Assembly (NCBI GenBank): GCA_023259355.1
Contig: JAHFQI010000008.1
Location: 1-43,707, forward strand
Reading direction: 5' to 3'
DNA from: Comamonadaceae bacterium
Lineage (GTDB): Bacteria > Pseudomonadota > Gammaproteobacteria > Burkholderiales > Burkholderiaceae_C
DNA: 43,707 nt
Positions within the stretch are counted from its first letter, which is position 1, and each line of letters opens with the position of its first letter. This document shows, piece after piece, positions 35,801 through 43,436 of the stretch. The notes beneath the pieces were generated by a model. The model did not search any database. It saw only the letters and a program-made list of their open reading frames with translations, and was not told the origin of the DNA. Made by a program: the position numbers and the translations under genes.

Positions 35801-36334
35801 CTGGACTTGCTGGCCGCGGGCTACCGCCCGGACCTGGTCTTCATGGACCTGGCCATGCCGGGCATCGACGGCTGGGAAACCCTGCGCCGCATCCGCCAGA
35901 TGAAGCTGCCCGACATGCAGTGCGCCATTGTCTCGGCCAACGCCTTTGACAAGGCGCTCGACAACGACGTCGGCATCCGGCCGGCCGATTTCATCGTCAA
36001 GCCGGTTCGCCACAGCGAGCTGCTCGACTGGATCGGCCTGCGTCTCGGGCTTGCCTGGCTCGACGTGCCGGTCGAGGCACAGCCCCTGGCGGTCGAAACA
36101 CCCGTGCCCGCCACGGCGATGTCTTACCCCGATGCGGCTTCGCTGGCCGCGCTGGCCCACGGCGTGGCACTGGGCTACTACCGGGGCATTCTCAACACGC
36201 TCGACGACATCGAGCGCCACCAGCCGGGCCACTTGGCCTTCGTCCAGACCCTGCGCGAGCTGGCGCGGCAATTCCAGTTCGACGCCATGAACCAGATCCT
36301 GCAACAGGCCCCCCGTGAACCCAGCACATCCTGA
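32804..36334 (+). CDS. NCS1-type permease fused to a hybrid histidine kinase
   Basis: A 1176-residue protein. Residues about 45-510 are a full NCS1 transporter (cytosine/allantoin/hydantoin permease type) with about 12 hydrophobic helices. Residues 529-566 carry eight cysteines (CVIC, then CSLCC, C and C), a likely zinc-ribbon-like module. Two more membrane helices (about 597-616 and 645-664) and a coiled coil follow. The kinase core has the phospho-acceptor His723 in SHELRTPLN, the N box NLLGNAIKFT and glycine-rich GAGLGLTIANML. A receiver domain has Asp1015 (VFMDLAMPG), and a helical C-terminal tail follows. The ATG at 32804 is chosen because the stretch from the upstream GTG at 32735 shows no family-like sequence. 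It probably senses a nitrogenous solute through the transporter fold; whether it still transports is unknown. It overlaps the next response regulator gene by 20 nt and is divergent from ureA. Confidence 0.88.
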   Translation: MQSPAEAHPPPGAAFLAPPARESLADAPQQVVKVRRDYNAWVASETMEDYALRYTPQRFRRWSEWRVANTAFGAASFLILEAVGATLLVRYGFVNAFWAILATGLIIFLAGLPISIYAARHGVDMDLLTRGAGFGYIGSTLTSLIYASFTFIFFALEAAVMAYALELALGIPPAWGYLICALVVIPLVTHGVSAISRLQVWTQPLWLVMLVVPFVYVLVRDPGAFVGVMHYGGESGQGGVFDVHLFGAALTVGIALITQMGEQADYLRFMPAQTPATRRRWWLGVLAGGPGWVVLGVVKMLGGALLAYLAITHMVPPDRAVDPNQMYLAAYEYVFPHYGWAVAATAVFVVVSQLKINVTNAYAGSLAWSNFFSRLTHSHPGRVVWVVFNTLIAFMLMEMNVFQALGEVLGLYSNLAIAWIMAVVADLVVNKPLGLSPKGIEFKRAYLYDINPVGVGAMALASALSIAAHLGVFGALAQAFSAVIAMVTAFVTAPLIAWVTRGRYYLAREPERVAPPADGGHPRHVLKRCVICEREYEAPDMAHCPAYQGPICSLCCTLDARCGDLCKPQASLSAQWSSALRWLLPRRVWPYLDTGLGHFLLLMLLIAPLLATVFGLLYRQELSALMDLSEVSDGALRSGFLKAYMALLVISGIVAWWLVLAHKSRQVAQEESNRQTRLLVREIELHRQTDEALQNATLVAERAKQAADQANQAKSRYISAISHELRTPLNSILGYAQLMGEDTSVPPHRKQAVNVIRRGGEHLLQLIEGTLDIARIESGKLKLDVSPMRFADFVHEMAAMFELQAAAKGLAFRFEVQGVIPEVVRADEKRVRQILINLLGNAIKFTGEGTVTLRVRHAREMAWLDIEDTGPGLTAAEIERIFEPFARGGSAGTAAPGAGLGLTIANMLTALMGGELHVTSEPGRGSVFHVKLFLPEVHAAPGSAGRRLASPGGRQRRGYEGRRRRILVVDNEEADRELLVQLLEPLGFELRQAASGHDALDLLAAGYRPDLVFMDLAMPGIDGWETLRRIRQMKLPDMQCAIVSANAFDKALDNDVGIRPADFIVKPVRHSELLDWIGLRLGLAWLDVPVEAQPLAVETPVPATAMSYPDAASLAALAHGVALGYYRGILNTLDDIERHQPGHLAFVQTLRELARQFQFDAMNQILQQAPREPSTS

Positions 36335-37343
36335 TCTGCCCCCGAACCCGGCGCTCCATGCCGCGCTCGACCGCGCCGACACCGACGTGGTGCTGATCGT
36401 GGACGACGTGCCCGACAACCTGGCGGTGCTGCACGACGCGCTCGACGAGTCCGGCTACACCGTGCTCGTGGCCACGCGGGGCGAAGCGGCGCTGCAGCGC
36501 GCCGCGCAGGCACTGCCCGACATCGTTCTGCTCGACGCCATGATGCCGGGCATGGACGGCTTCGAGGTGGCGCGGCGGCTCAAGGCCTCGCCGCAGACCG
36601 CCCACATCCCGATCATCTTCATGACCGGGCTGACCGAGACCGAACATCTGGTGGCCGCGCTGGAGGCCGGCGGCGTGGACTACGTCACCAAGCCGATCAA
36701 GCCCCGCGAAGTCATGGCGCGCATGGGTGTGCACCTGGGCGGCGCGCGCCGGGCCCGGCAGGAGGCCAGCCAGGCTCGGCAGGCGCGCAACGCGCTCGAC
36801 GCGTTCGGCTATGCCAGCATCACGGTGCGGGCCAGCGACGGGCGCTTGATCTGGCAGACGCCGCTGGCGCGCGAGCTGTTGCAGGCCTGGTTCGGCGCGC
36901 CTGCGCCGACGGCGCCCGAGGCGGTTCAGGCCTGGCTGCGGCGCCTTCTGGCCGCGGACGTGAAGGTGGAACCCCAAACCGAGCCGCCGCGTCTGGCCAT
37001 CGAGCAGGGCGCGCGGCGCCTGACCTTCCGGCTGCACCAGCAGGCCGGTGACAGCGAAGGCGGCGGCGACTGGCTGATCGTCATGCGCGAAGTGTCCGAC
37101 GCCAAGATCATAGAGTCCATGAGCCTGGCCTTCAAGCTCACCGCGCGCGAGGCCGAGGTGCTGTACTGGGTGGTCAAGGGCAAGATCAACCGCGACATCG
37201 GCGACATCCTCGGCGCCAGCCCTGCGACGGTCAAGAAACACCTGGAGCGCGTGTTCGCCAAGCTCGGCGTGGAGACCCGCACATCGGCCGCGGCCATGGC
37301 GATGAACCGCATCAGGCAGCTGCATCCGCAATTCGAGGGGTGA
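36315..37343 (+). CDS. Response regulator with N-terminal receiver and C-terminal LuxR-type HTH
   Basis: 342 residues from a GTG at 36315, overlapping the permease-kinase end. The receiver (about 25-145) has Asp74 in DIVLLDAMMPGMDG, the conserved Thr in FMTGLTE and Lys in VTKPIK. A middle region of about 130 residues (ASITVRASDGRLIWQTPLAR, PAS-like) links to a LuxR-type helix-turn-helix: FKLTAREAEVLYWVVKGK, then ASPATVKKHLERVFAKLGV. It is the evident output partner of the kinase, whose own receiver may relay phosphate. Its targets are unknown; the urease operon and the permease gene itself are candidates. Confidence 0.88.
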   Translation: MNPAHPDLPPNPALHAALDRADTDVVLIVDDVPDNLAVLHDALDESGYTVLVATRGEAALQRAAQALPDIVLLDAMMPGMDGFEVARRLKASPQTAHIPIIFMTGLTETEHLVAALEAGGVDYVTKPIKPREVMARMGVHLGGARRARQEASQARQARNALDAFGYASITVRASDGRLIWQTPLARELLQAWFGAPAPTAPEAVQAWLRRLLAADVKVEPQTEPPRLAIEQGARRLTFRLHQQAGDSEGGGDWLIVMREVSDAKIIESMSLAFKLTAREAEVLYWVVKGKINRDIGDILGASPATVKKHLERVFAKLGVETRTSAAAMAMNRIRQLHPQFEG

Positions 37344-37350
37344 GTCTGAT

Positions 37351-37388
37351 CTCGATGGCGCGGGCCATCGCCAGGAAGTCGTCGCGGC
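37351..37388. repeat. 38-bp exact direct repeat, copy A
   Basis: Identical over 38 bases to 43587-43624, starting CTCGATGGCGCGGGCC and ending GTCGTCGCGGC. Bases on either side differ between copies. On the minus strand both copies encode RDDFLAMARAIE in the same frame, a segment of zinc-type medium-chain alcohol dehydrogenases. Confidence 0.95.
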
Positions 37389-37412
37389 TGCTGACGGTGA
37401 CGCCCGATGCGC
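37351..37412 (-). pseudogene. Remnant of a medium-chain alcohol dehydrogenase gene
   Basis: Between the convergent response regulator and GntR genes, the minus strand encodes GVTVSSRDDFLAMARAIE. This matches the conserved GxTVGSRxxFxxMxRAI region of zinc-dependent MDR alcohol dehydrogenases. Homology stops abruptly at 37351, the edge of the 38-bp repeat, after which the frame runs on as unrelated residues. No start, Rossmann domain or C-terminus is present here. The C-terminal continuation (SSGLKPVIDSVF) is instead found beside copy B, 6.2 kb away. Confidence 0.65.
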
Positions 37413-37418
37413 TGGGCG

Positions 37419-38105
37419 CTACTTGCCCGCGCCGGTGTCGGAGATGCGCCGGGCGTACACCGCCAGCACGATGCGCTCGGAGTGCACCAGGTATTCGTTG
37501 AGCGTGGTGGCGGCCTCCTGCAGCTTGCCGGCCTCGAAAAGATCAACGATTTTCACGTTCATGTCGACATAGGGCGCGTGCAGGAATTCCGGGTCGTTCA
37601 ACAGCCCGAAGGCCAGCCGCAGCTCGGCGAGGATGTGCGAGAACATGATGTTCAGGCGCTCGCTGTCGGCCAGCTCGACGATGGCCATGTGGAACTCCAT
37701 GTTGGCCGTGCCCACGCCCTGCCAGTCGGCGGCGTCGCGGCAGCGCCGTGCCATGTCCACGGCCTCGCGCAGGTGCTTCCTGGCGGGGTGGCGCGGGTAG
37801 GCCTGGGCGAGTGCCTGGCATTCGATGAGCCGGCGTACGCGGTAGATGTCGATGATCGAGGCGATGCTGGGAATGGCCACCGACACGCCCCGGTTGGGCT
37901 CGTGCTTGAGCAAGCCTTCCTTCGTCAGCAGCCGGAACACCTCGCGCAGCGTGTTGCGCGAGATGTCCAGGCTTTCGCTCAGGGCCGCTTCCGAAAGGCG
38001 CTGGCCGGGCGAGAACGCGCCCTGCGTGATCTTCTGCCGCAACTGCTCGGCCATGCGCTCGGTCAGCGTCTGGGCAGTGGGGACGGGCGGGGCGGCAAGG
38101 GTCAT
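37419..38105 (-). CDS. GntR-family regulator, FCD subfamily
   Basis: A 228-residue regulator. The winged helix includes LSEAALSESLDISRNTLREVFRLL and wing HEPNRGVSV. The FCD ligand domain has IDIYRVRRLIECQAL, then ANMEFHMAIVELADSERLN and YLVHSERIVLAVYARR, with histidines placed to bind metal and acid ligand. It is divergent from the TctC receptor gene over an AT-rich region with several palindromes and is probably the local repressor of the receptor-pxp-carboxylase operon. It is unrelated at the recognition helix to the GntR at 14290. Confidence 0.87.
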   Translation of the reverse strand: MTLAAPPVPTAQTLTERMAEQLRQKITQGAFSPGQRLSEAALSESLDISRNTLREVFRLLTKEGLLKHEPNRGVSVAIPSIASIIDIYRVRRLIECQALAQAYPRHPARKHLREAVDMARRCRDAADWQGVGTANMEFHMAIVELADSERLNIMFSHILAELRLAFGLLNDPEFLHAPYVDMNVKIVDLFEAGKLQEAATTLNEYLVHSERIVLAVYARRISDTGAGK

Positions 38106-38333
38106 GCGTTTCGGTCGATGGAGGGTGACGCTGGGGTTTTTAGCACATTCCGTCGCACAGCAGCGCCAGATTGCTCAACGAAATTATGGTTTTCACCTAG
38201 GAAGTGATCTGAAAATTGCTGGACAAGTTTATTAAATTGTTGAACAATATTGTTTGTTTGACTCAATCAAAAGTTTGAATGGTTGAGTCGCCTACTCTTT
38301 ATTCACTAGCCCTCAAGCCAACTGGAGCATCCG
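38106..38333. promoter_or_regulatory. Divergent promoter and operator region, GntR / TctC operon
   Basis: The region is much AT-richer than its flanks. It holds overlapping palindromes ATTGTTGAACAAT (38236-38248) and AACAATATTGTT (38243-38254), and an inverted pair GACTCAA (38260-38266) and TTGAGTC (38283-38289). A possible rightward promoter is TTGAAT (38275-38280), 17 nt, TTTATT (38298-38303). GGAG at 38324-38327 serves the TctC start. GntR binding to these palindromes is likely but inferred. Confidence 0.55.
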
Positions 38334-39311
38334 ATGACTGTTTCCCCTTTGCGTGTTCTCGCCGCTGTCGCGCTGTTCGTCGCCGGCCCATTGCCGGCCT
38401 GGTCCGCCGACTATCCGACCAAGCCGGTCAAGATCGTCGTGCCGTACTCTGCCGGCGGCTCCACCGACACGCTGGCGCGGGTGGTCGCGGAGCGCCTGGG
38501 CAAGCGCCTCGGGCAGGCGGTGGTGGTCGAGAACAAGCCGGGTGCCAGCGAGCAGATCGCCATCACCAGCGTCACCAAGGCCACGCCGGACGGCTACACG
38601 ATCCTTCTGTCCACGCTCAGCGGGCTGGCGGTCAACCCGGGCCTGTACGGGCCGCGCCTTCCATACAACCCGCAGAAAGATCTCACGCCGATCGTGTTGG
38701 CGGCCACCGTGCCCAGCGTGGTGGTCGTGCACCCGTCGGTGCTGGTGAAAAACATGACGGAGCTGGGCGCTTACCTGAAGAGCAAGCCCGGCGCAGTCAG
38801 CTATGCCTCGGCCGGCGCCGGCACCCCCAGTCATCTCGGCATGGAGTACTACAAGAAGGCGAACGGCTTCGATCCGGTGCATGTGCCCTACAAGGGCGGC
38901 GCCCCGGCCTTGCAGGAGGTGATGGGCGGGCAGGTGCAGCTGATGATGGCGCTCGTGCCCGAGGCGATGCCGATGGTCAAGGGCGGGCGCTTGCGCGCGC
39001 TGGCGGTGACGACCACCAAGCGCCTCGCCGCCTATCCCGATCTGCCGACGGTGTCAGAGTCGGGTGGCAAGGACTTCGACATGACGTTCTGGTACGCCTT
39101 CATGGCACCGGCCGGCACGCCCGCCGAGATCGTGACGAAGCTCAATCTTGCGATCGACGGCATCCTGGGCGAGAAGGAAGTCCTGGCCCGGCTCGCGGAC
39201 ATGAGCCTCGACGTGGTCGGCGGCGCGCCGGCGAAGGTGACCGAGCTGATCAAGAGCGATTCGGCCAAGTGGAAGAAGGTGATCGACGACGCCGGGATCA
39301 AGGTCGACTGA
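38334..39311 (+). CDS. Tripartite tricarboxylate transporter receptor, Bug/TctC family
   Basis: A 325-residue periplasmic solute-binding protein. Residues 1-25 are a signal peptide ([18 protein letters not shown]). The mature start [20 protein letters not shown], then [14 protein letters not shown] and [19 protein letters not shown], are classic Bug motifs. Such receptors bind carboxylic or amido acids. Membrane subunits TctA/TctB are absent here, as is common for orphan Bug genes in Burkholderiales. It is the first gene of the operon with pxpA, pxpBC and the biotin carboxylase, so the ligand may be a lactam acid such as 5-oxoproline or a related amide (inference). Confidence 0.9.
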   Translation: MTVSPLRVLAAVALFVAGPLPAWSADYPTKPVKIVVPYSAGGSTDTLARVVAERLGKRLGQAVVVENKPGASEQIAITSVTKATPDGYTILLSTLSGLAVNPGLYGPRLPYNPQKDLTPIVLAATVPSVVVVHPSVLVKNMTELGAYLKSKPGAVSYASAGAGTPSHLGMEYYKKANGFDPVHVPYKGGAPALQEVMGGQVQLMMALVPEAMPMVKGGRLRALAVTTTKRLAAYPDLPTVSESGGKDFDMTFWYAFMAPAGTPAEIVTKLNLAIDGILGEKEVLARLADMSLDVVGGAPAKVTELIKSDSAKWKKVIDDAGIKVD

Positions 39312-39322
39312 GTCGCCGCACG

Positions 39323-40102
39323 ATGAGCATGCAGATGGACCTGAACAGCGACCTGGGCGAGAGCCTGGGCGCCTGGCGCATGGGCGACGACGACGCCATG
39401 CTGGGCATCGTGAGCAGCGCCAACGTGGCCTGCGGCTTCCACGCCGGCGATGCCGCCGGCATCCTCCACACCCTGCGCCGCGCCGCCGAGCGTGGCGTGG
39501 TGGTCGGCGCCCATGTGGCCTACCCCGACCTGGCCGGCTTCGGCCGCCGCAACATGGACGTGGCCAGCGCCGACCTGGTGGCCGACGTGATCTACCAGAT
39601 CGGCGCGCTCAAGGGCTTGGCCACGGCCGCGGGCACCACGGTGCGCTATGTCAAGCCGCACGGCGCGCTCTACAACACCATTGCGCACGACGAGCGCCAG
39701 GCGCGCGACGTGATCGCGGCCATCCGCGCGATCGATCCCGGTTTGTGCCTCGTCGGCCTGGCCGGCTCGCCCTTGCTGGACTGGGCGCGGGCGAGCGGCT
39801 TGCGTGCCGTGGCCGAAGCCTTTGCCGACCGCGCCTACCTGCCTGATGGATCGCTGGTCTCGCGGCGCGAGAAGGGCGCCGTGCTGCACGACGTGCAGGC
39901 GGTGGCGGCGCGCATGCTGCGCCTGGCGACTGAAGGCGTGGTCACGGCCATCGACGGCAGCACGGTGCGCATCAAGGCCGATTCGGTCTGCGTGCATGGC
40001 GACAGCCCGGGCGCGGTCGAGATGGCGCGCGAAGTGCGTGCGCTGCTGGAGCGCTCGGGTGTGACCATCGCCTCGTTCGTCGATGCGGGAGCGCCGGCGT
40101 GA
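39323..40102 (+). CDS. pxpA: LamB/YcsF family protein, 5-oxoprolinase subunit A (PxpA)
   Basis: A 259-residue LamB/YcsF protein. The N-terminus [19 protein letters not shown] and the segments [34 protein letters not shown], and [14 protein letters not shown] are family hallmarks. In E. coli PxpA works with PxpB and PxpC to open 5-oxoproline with ATP. The ATG at 39323 or 39329 can serve. Its stop overlaps the next gene's start, so the subunits are coupled. The presence of a biotin carboxylase two genes on suggests that the substrate or mechanism may differ from simple 5-oxoprolinase. Confidence 0.92.
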   Translation: MSMQMDLNSDLGESLGAWRMGDDDAMLGIVSSANVACGFHAGDAAGILHTLRRAAERGVVVGAHVAYPDLAGFGRRNMDVASADLVADVIYQIGALKGLATAAGTTVRYVKPHGALYNTIAHDERQARDVIAAIRAIDPGLCLVGLAGSPLLDWARASGLRAVAEAFADRAYLPDGSLVSRREKGAVLHDVQAVAARMLRLATEGVVTAIDGSTVRIKADSVCVHGDSPGAVEMAREVRALLERSGVTIASFVDAGAPA

Positions 40103-41694
40103 TGCGCTTCCTGCCCGTCAACCTGGATGCCTTGCTGGTCGAGCTCGACGACCTGCCGCAGACCCTGGCGCTGCTTGCCTCGCTGCAGGCCGAGCCGATT
40201 GCCGGTATCGAAGAGCTGGTGCCGGCGGCGCGCACGCTGCTGGTTCGCTACCGCCCCGCGAAGCTGTCGCATGCCGCGCTGGTCGAGCGCATCGGCGCGC
40301 GCAGCCTCACGGCGCGGGTCGAGCGCACGGCCACGCTGATCGAGATCCCGGTGGACTACAGCGGCGAAGACTTGGGCGAGGTCGCGCAGATGCTGGGCCT
40401 CTCGCGCGAGGAAGTGATCCGCCGCCACACGGGCAGCGAGTACAGCGTCGCCTTCACCGGCTTTGCGCCGGGCTTCGCCTACCTGAGCGGCGGCGACCCG
40501 GGCCTGAACGTGCCGCGCCGCAGCACGCCGCGCACGCGCATCCCGGCCGGTGCGGTGGGTCTGGCGGGCCCCTTCAGCGCCGTCTATCCGCAGGCCAGCC
40601 CCGGCGGCTGGCAGATCATCGGCGTGACCGCCACGCCGATGTGGGACCTGGGGCGCGAGGTGCCGGCGCTGCTGCAGCCGGGCTTTCGCGTGCGTTTCAT
40701 CGACAGGGCGGGTCGGCCTGCGTTGGCGTCGCCCCCGTCGCCCGCTTTGGCGCCCAGGCCGGCTGCCGCAACCCTTGCCAGCGAGCCCGGCGGCGCTGCG
40801 CTGGAGATCCGCAGCGCCGGCCTGCAGGCGCTGTTCCAGGACACGGGCCGCCATGGCCAGGCCGGGCAGGGCGTGTCGGCCTCGGGCGCGATGGACCAGG
40901 GGGCCTTGCGTGCCGCCAACCGCCTCGTCGGCAACGCCAGCGAGATGGCTTGCGTCGAGATCGCCTACGGCGGCTTCCAACTGGTCTGCCGCGGCGAGGC
41001 CGTGGTGGCCTTCACCGGCGCCGATGCACCTATCGACATCAGCACCGCTGGCGGCGCGCACTGGGCCGCACCCGGCTACCAGGCCATCGCGCTGTCGGAC
41101 GGCGACAGCCTCACACTCGGCGCGCCGCGCGCGGGCAGTCGCTCCTACCTGGCGGTGCGCGGCGGCTTTGCCATCGCGCCGGTGCTCGGCAGCCGGTCCA
41201 CCGACACGCTGGCCCATGTCGGCCCGGCGCCGATCGCGGCCTGCGACCTGTTGCCCGTGCGCCCGGTGGCACGCGGCGCCATCGTGGCTCTGCACGAGCA
41301 GCCGCCCGCCGACCTGCCCACGGTGCAGCAGACCGTCACGCTCGACGTGGTGCTGGGCCCGCGCACCGACTGGTTCACGCCCGAGGCCGTGGCGCTGCTG
41401 GCCAGCCAGGTGTGGAAGGTCACGCCGCAGTCCAACCGAGTCGGCCTTCGCCTGGCCGGCGAGCAGCCGCTGGCACGCGCCAACCCGGCCGAGCTGCCGA
41501 GCGAAGGCACCGTCCTCGGCGCGATCCAGGTGCCGCCCAGCGGCCAGCCCGTGCTGTTCCTGGCCGACCACCCGCTCACGGGCGGCTACCCGGTGATCGG
41601 CGCCGTGGCCACCTACCATCTCGACCGCGCGGGCCAGATCCCCATCGGCGCCAGCGTGCGCTTCAACCCCATCCACCCTTTGGGTACGCCATGA
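40102..41694 (+). CDS. pxpBC: Fused PxpB-PxpC (KipI-KipA / AHS1-AHS2) carboxyltransferase-type protein
   Basis: A 530-residue natural fusion. Residues 1-205 are the KipI/AHS1 domain ([47 protein letters not shown]). A Pro/Ala-rich linker (about 208-230) precedes the KipA/AHS2 domain ([39 protein letters not shown], and ending [14 protein letters not shown]). These two domains form 5-oxoprolinase BC, and also the carboxyltransferase part of urea carboxylase. Most proteobacteria encode them separately. The ATG at 40102 overlaps the pxpA stop by one base (a GTG at 40099 is in frame), and the next gene starts in the stop (ATGA). Confidence 0.92.
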   Translation: MRFLPVNLDALLVELDDLPQTLALLASLQAEPIAGIEELVPAARTLLVRYRPAKLSHAALVERIGARSLTARVERTATLIEIPVDYSGEDLGEVAQMLGLSREEVIRRHTGSEYSVAFTGFAPGFAYLSGGDPGLNVPRRSTPRTRIPAGAVGLAGPFSAVYPQASPGGWQIIGVTATPMWDLGREVPALLQPGFRVRFIDRAGRPALASPPSPALAPRPAAATLASEPGGAALEIRSAGLQALFQDTGRHGQAGQGVSASGAMDQGALRAANRLVGNASEMACVEIAYGGFQLVCRGEAVVAFTGADAPIDISTAGGAHWAAPGYQAIALSDGDSLTLGAPRAGSRSYLAVRGGFAIAPVLGSRSTDTLAHVGPAPIAACDLLPVRPVARGAIVALHEQPPADLPTVQQTVTLDVVLGPRTDWFTPEAVALLASQVWKVTPQSNRVGLRLAGEQPLARANPAELPSEGTVLGAIQVPPSGQPVLFLADHPLTGGYPVIGAVATYHLDRAGQIPIGASVRFNPIHPLGTP

Positions 41695-43436
41695 AAAAAG
41701 TCCTGATTGCCAACCGTGGCGAGATCGCCGTGCGCATCGCGCGGGCCTGCGCCGACTACGGCGTGAAGTCGGTCGCCGTGTATGCCGATGCCGACCTCGA
41801 CGCCCTGCACACCCGCATGGCCGACGAGGCCCATGGCCTGGACGGCCAGCGGCCGGCCGACACCTACCTCAACATCGACAAGCTCCTGGCCGTGGCCGCG
41901 CGCAGCGGCGCCGACGCGGTGCATCCGGGCTACGGCTTCCTGTCGGAGAACGCAGGCTTCGCCCGTGCCGTCATCGGCGCCGGTCTCGCCTGGATCGGCC
42001 CGCCGCCGGCCGCCATCGAGGCGCTGGGCGACAAGGTGCAGGCGCGCACGATTGCGCTGGAAGTCGGCGCGCCGCTGGTCGTCGGCACGCCCGGGCCGGT
42101 CAAGGACGTGGCCGAGGTGCTGGCCTTTGCCGAGCAGCACGGCCTGCCCATCATCATCAAGGCCGCGTTCGGCGGCGGCGGCCGCGGCATGAAGATCGCC
42201 TGGCGCATGGACGAGGTGGCCGACCTGTATGAATCGGCGGTGCGCGAGGCCATCACCGCCTTCGGCCGCGGCGAGTGCTTTGTCGAGCAGTTTCTCGACC
42301 AGCCGCGCCACATCGAAGCGCAGGTGATCGCCGACACGCACGGCCACGTGGTCGTGCTCGGCACGCGCGACTGCTCGCTGCAGCGGCGCAACCAGAAGCT
42401 GGTCGAAGAAGCGCCGGCGCCCTTTTTGAGCGACGCGCAGCGCACGCGCATCCACCAGGCCGCGCACGACATCTGCGCCAGGGCCGGCTACGTCAGCGCC
42501 GGTACGGTGGAGTTTTTGCTCAGCCCGTCGGGCACGATCTCGTTCCTCGAAGTCAACACCCGCCTGCAGGTCGAGCACCCGGTGACCGAGGAAACCTCGG
42601 GCGTCGACCTCGTGGTGGAGCAACTGCGCGTGGCCGACGGCCTGCCGCTGTCGATCACCGACACGCCCGTGCCGCGTGGCCATGCCTTCGAGTTCCGCAT
42701 CAATGCCGAGGACGTGGGCCGCGGCTTTCTGCCGACACCCGGCCCGGTACGCCTGTTCGAGCCGCCCTCCGGCCCCGGCGTGCGCGTGGACACCGGCGTG
42801 CTGTCGGGTGCCACGGTGCCAGGCACCTTTGACTCGCTCATGGCCAAGCTCATCGTCACCGGCGCCACGCGCGCCCAGGCCATCGCTCGCGCGCGCCGTG
42901 CGCTCAAGGAGTTCCGCATCGAGGGCGTGGCCTCGGTGCTGCCGTTTCACCGCGCCGTCATCGAGCACGCGGACTTCACCGGTGGCGAGAGCTTCAAGGT
43001 CCACACGCGCTGGATCGAGACCGACTTTTCCAACACCCTGGCCGCTGCTGTGCGCGCCGAACCGGTGCCCCCTGCCGGCCTGATCCGCACCGCGATGGAA
43101 ATCGACGGCCGCCGCGTGGCCATCGGCTTGCCCGCCGAACTGCTGCGCGGCCTGCAGGCGCTGCCGGGGGCTGCCGGGGAGGGCGGCTCGGTCACCGCCC
43201 GGCCCGCGCAGGACGCCGCCGTTGTGGCGGCGCCCATCGCCGGCACCCTGCAGGCCTGGAAGGTGGCCGATGGCGCCATGGTGCAGGCGGGCGATCTGAT
43301 CGCCACGATGGAGGCCATGAAGATGGAAATGCAGGTCAGCGCGCACCGCGCCGGCCGCATCGCCCTGCGGGCCGAGGTGGGCAGCTACCACGCCGCGGGC
43401 GCGGGCATTGCCAGCATCGAGGCCGTGCAGGACTGA
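41691..43436 (+). CDS. accC: Biotin carboxylase with C-terminal biotin carrier domain
   Basis: A 581-residue protein. Residues 1-450 are biotin carboxylase ([32 protein letters not shown]-binding [25 protein letters not shown] with catalytic residues). Residues about 510-581 are a biotinyl domain with Lys544 in the EAMKM motif. The ATG overlaps the pxpBC stop by 4 nt. A plain acetyl-CoA carboxylase AccC lacks the fused carrier domain, and no acyl-CoA carboxyltransferase is near, whereas AHS1-AHS2 are directly upstream. Together they contain every domain of urea carboxylase except the fusion itself. The true acceptor (urea, lactam, guanidine-like or acid) is unknown. Confidence 0.9.
   Translation: MKKVLIANRGEIAVRIARACADYGVKSVAVYADADLDALHTRMADEAHGLDGQRPADTYLNIDKLLAVAARSGADAVHPGYGFLSENAGFARAVIGAGLAWIGPPPAAIEALGDKVQARTIALEVGAPLVVGTPGPVKDVAEVLAFAEQHGLPIIIKAAFGGGGRGMKIAWRMDEVADLYESAVREAITAFGRGECFVEQFLDQPRHIEAQVIADTHGHVVVLGTRDCSLQRRNQKLVEEAPAPFLSDAQRTRIHQAAHDICARAGYVSAGTVEFLLSPSGTISFLEVNTRLQVEHPVTEETSGVDLVVEQLRVADGLPLSITDTPVPRGHAFEFRINAEDVGRGFLPTPGPVRLFEPPSGPGVRVDTGVLSGATVPGTFDSLMAKLIVTGATRAQAIARARRALKEFRIEGVASVLPFHRAVIEHADFTGGESFKVHTRWIETDFSNTLAAAVRAEPVPPAGLIRTAMEIDGRRVAIGLPAELLRGLQALPGAAGEGGSVTARPAQDAAVVAAPIAGTLQAWKVADGAMVQAGDLIATMEAMKMEMQVSAHRAGRIALRAEVGSYHAAGAGIASIEAVQD

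Noticed and set aside
38236-38254. AT-rich palindromes upstream of the TctC gene as an insertion-sequence end or replication origin
   Set aside because: No transposase, target duplication, or set of initiator boxes is present; an operator for the adjacent GntR protein is the simpler reading.
41691-43436. Ordinary acetyl-CoA carboxylase AccC for fatty acid synthesis
   Set aside because: It carries a fused biotinyl domain and is coupled to pxpBC rather than to accB or a carboxyltransferase gene; a dedicated catabolic carboxylase is more likely.
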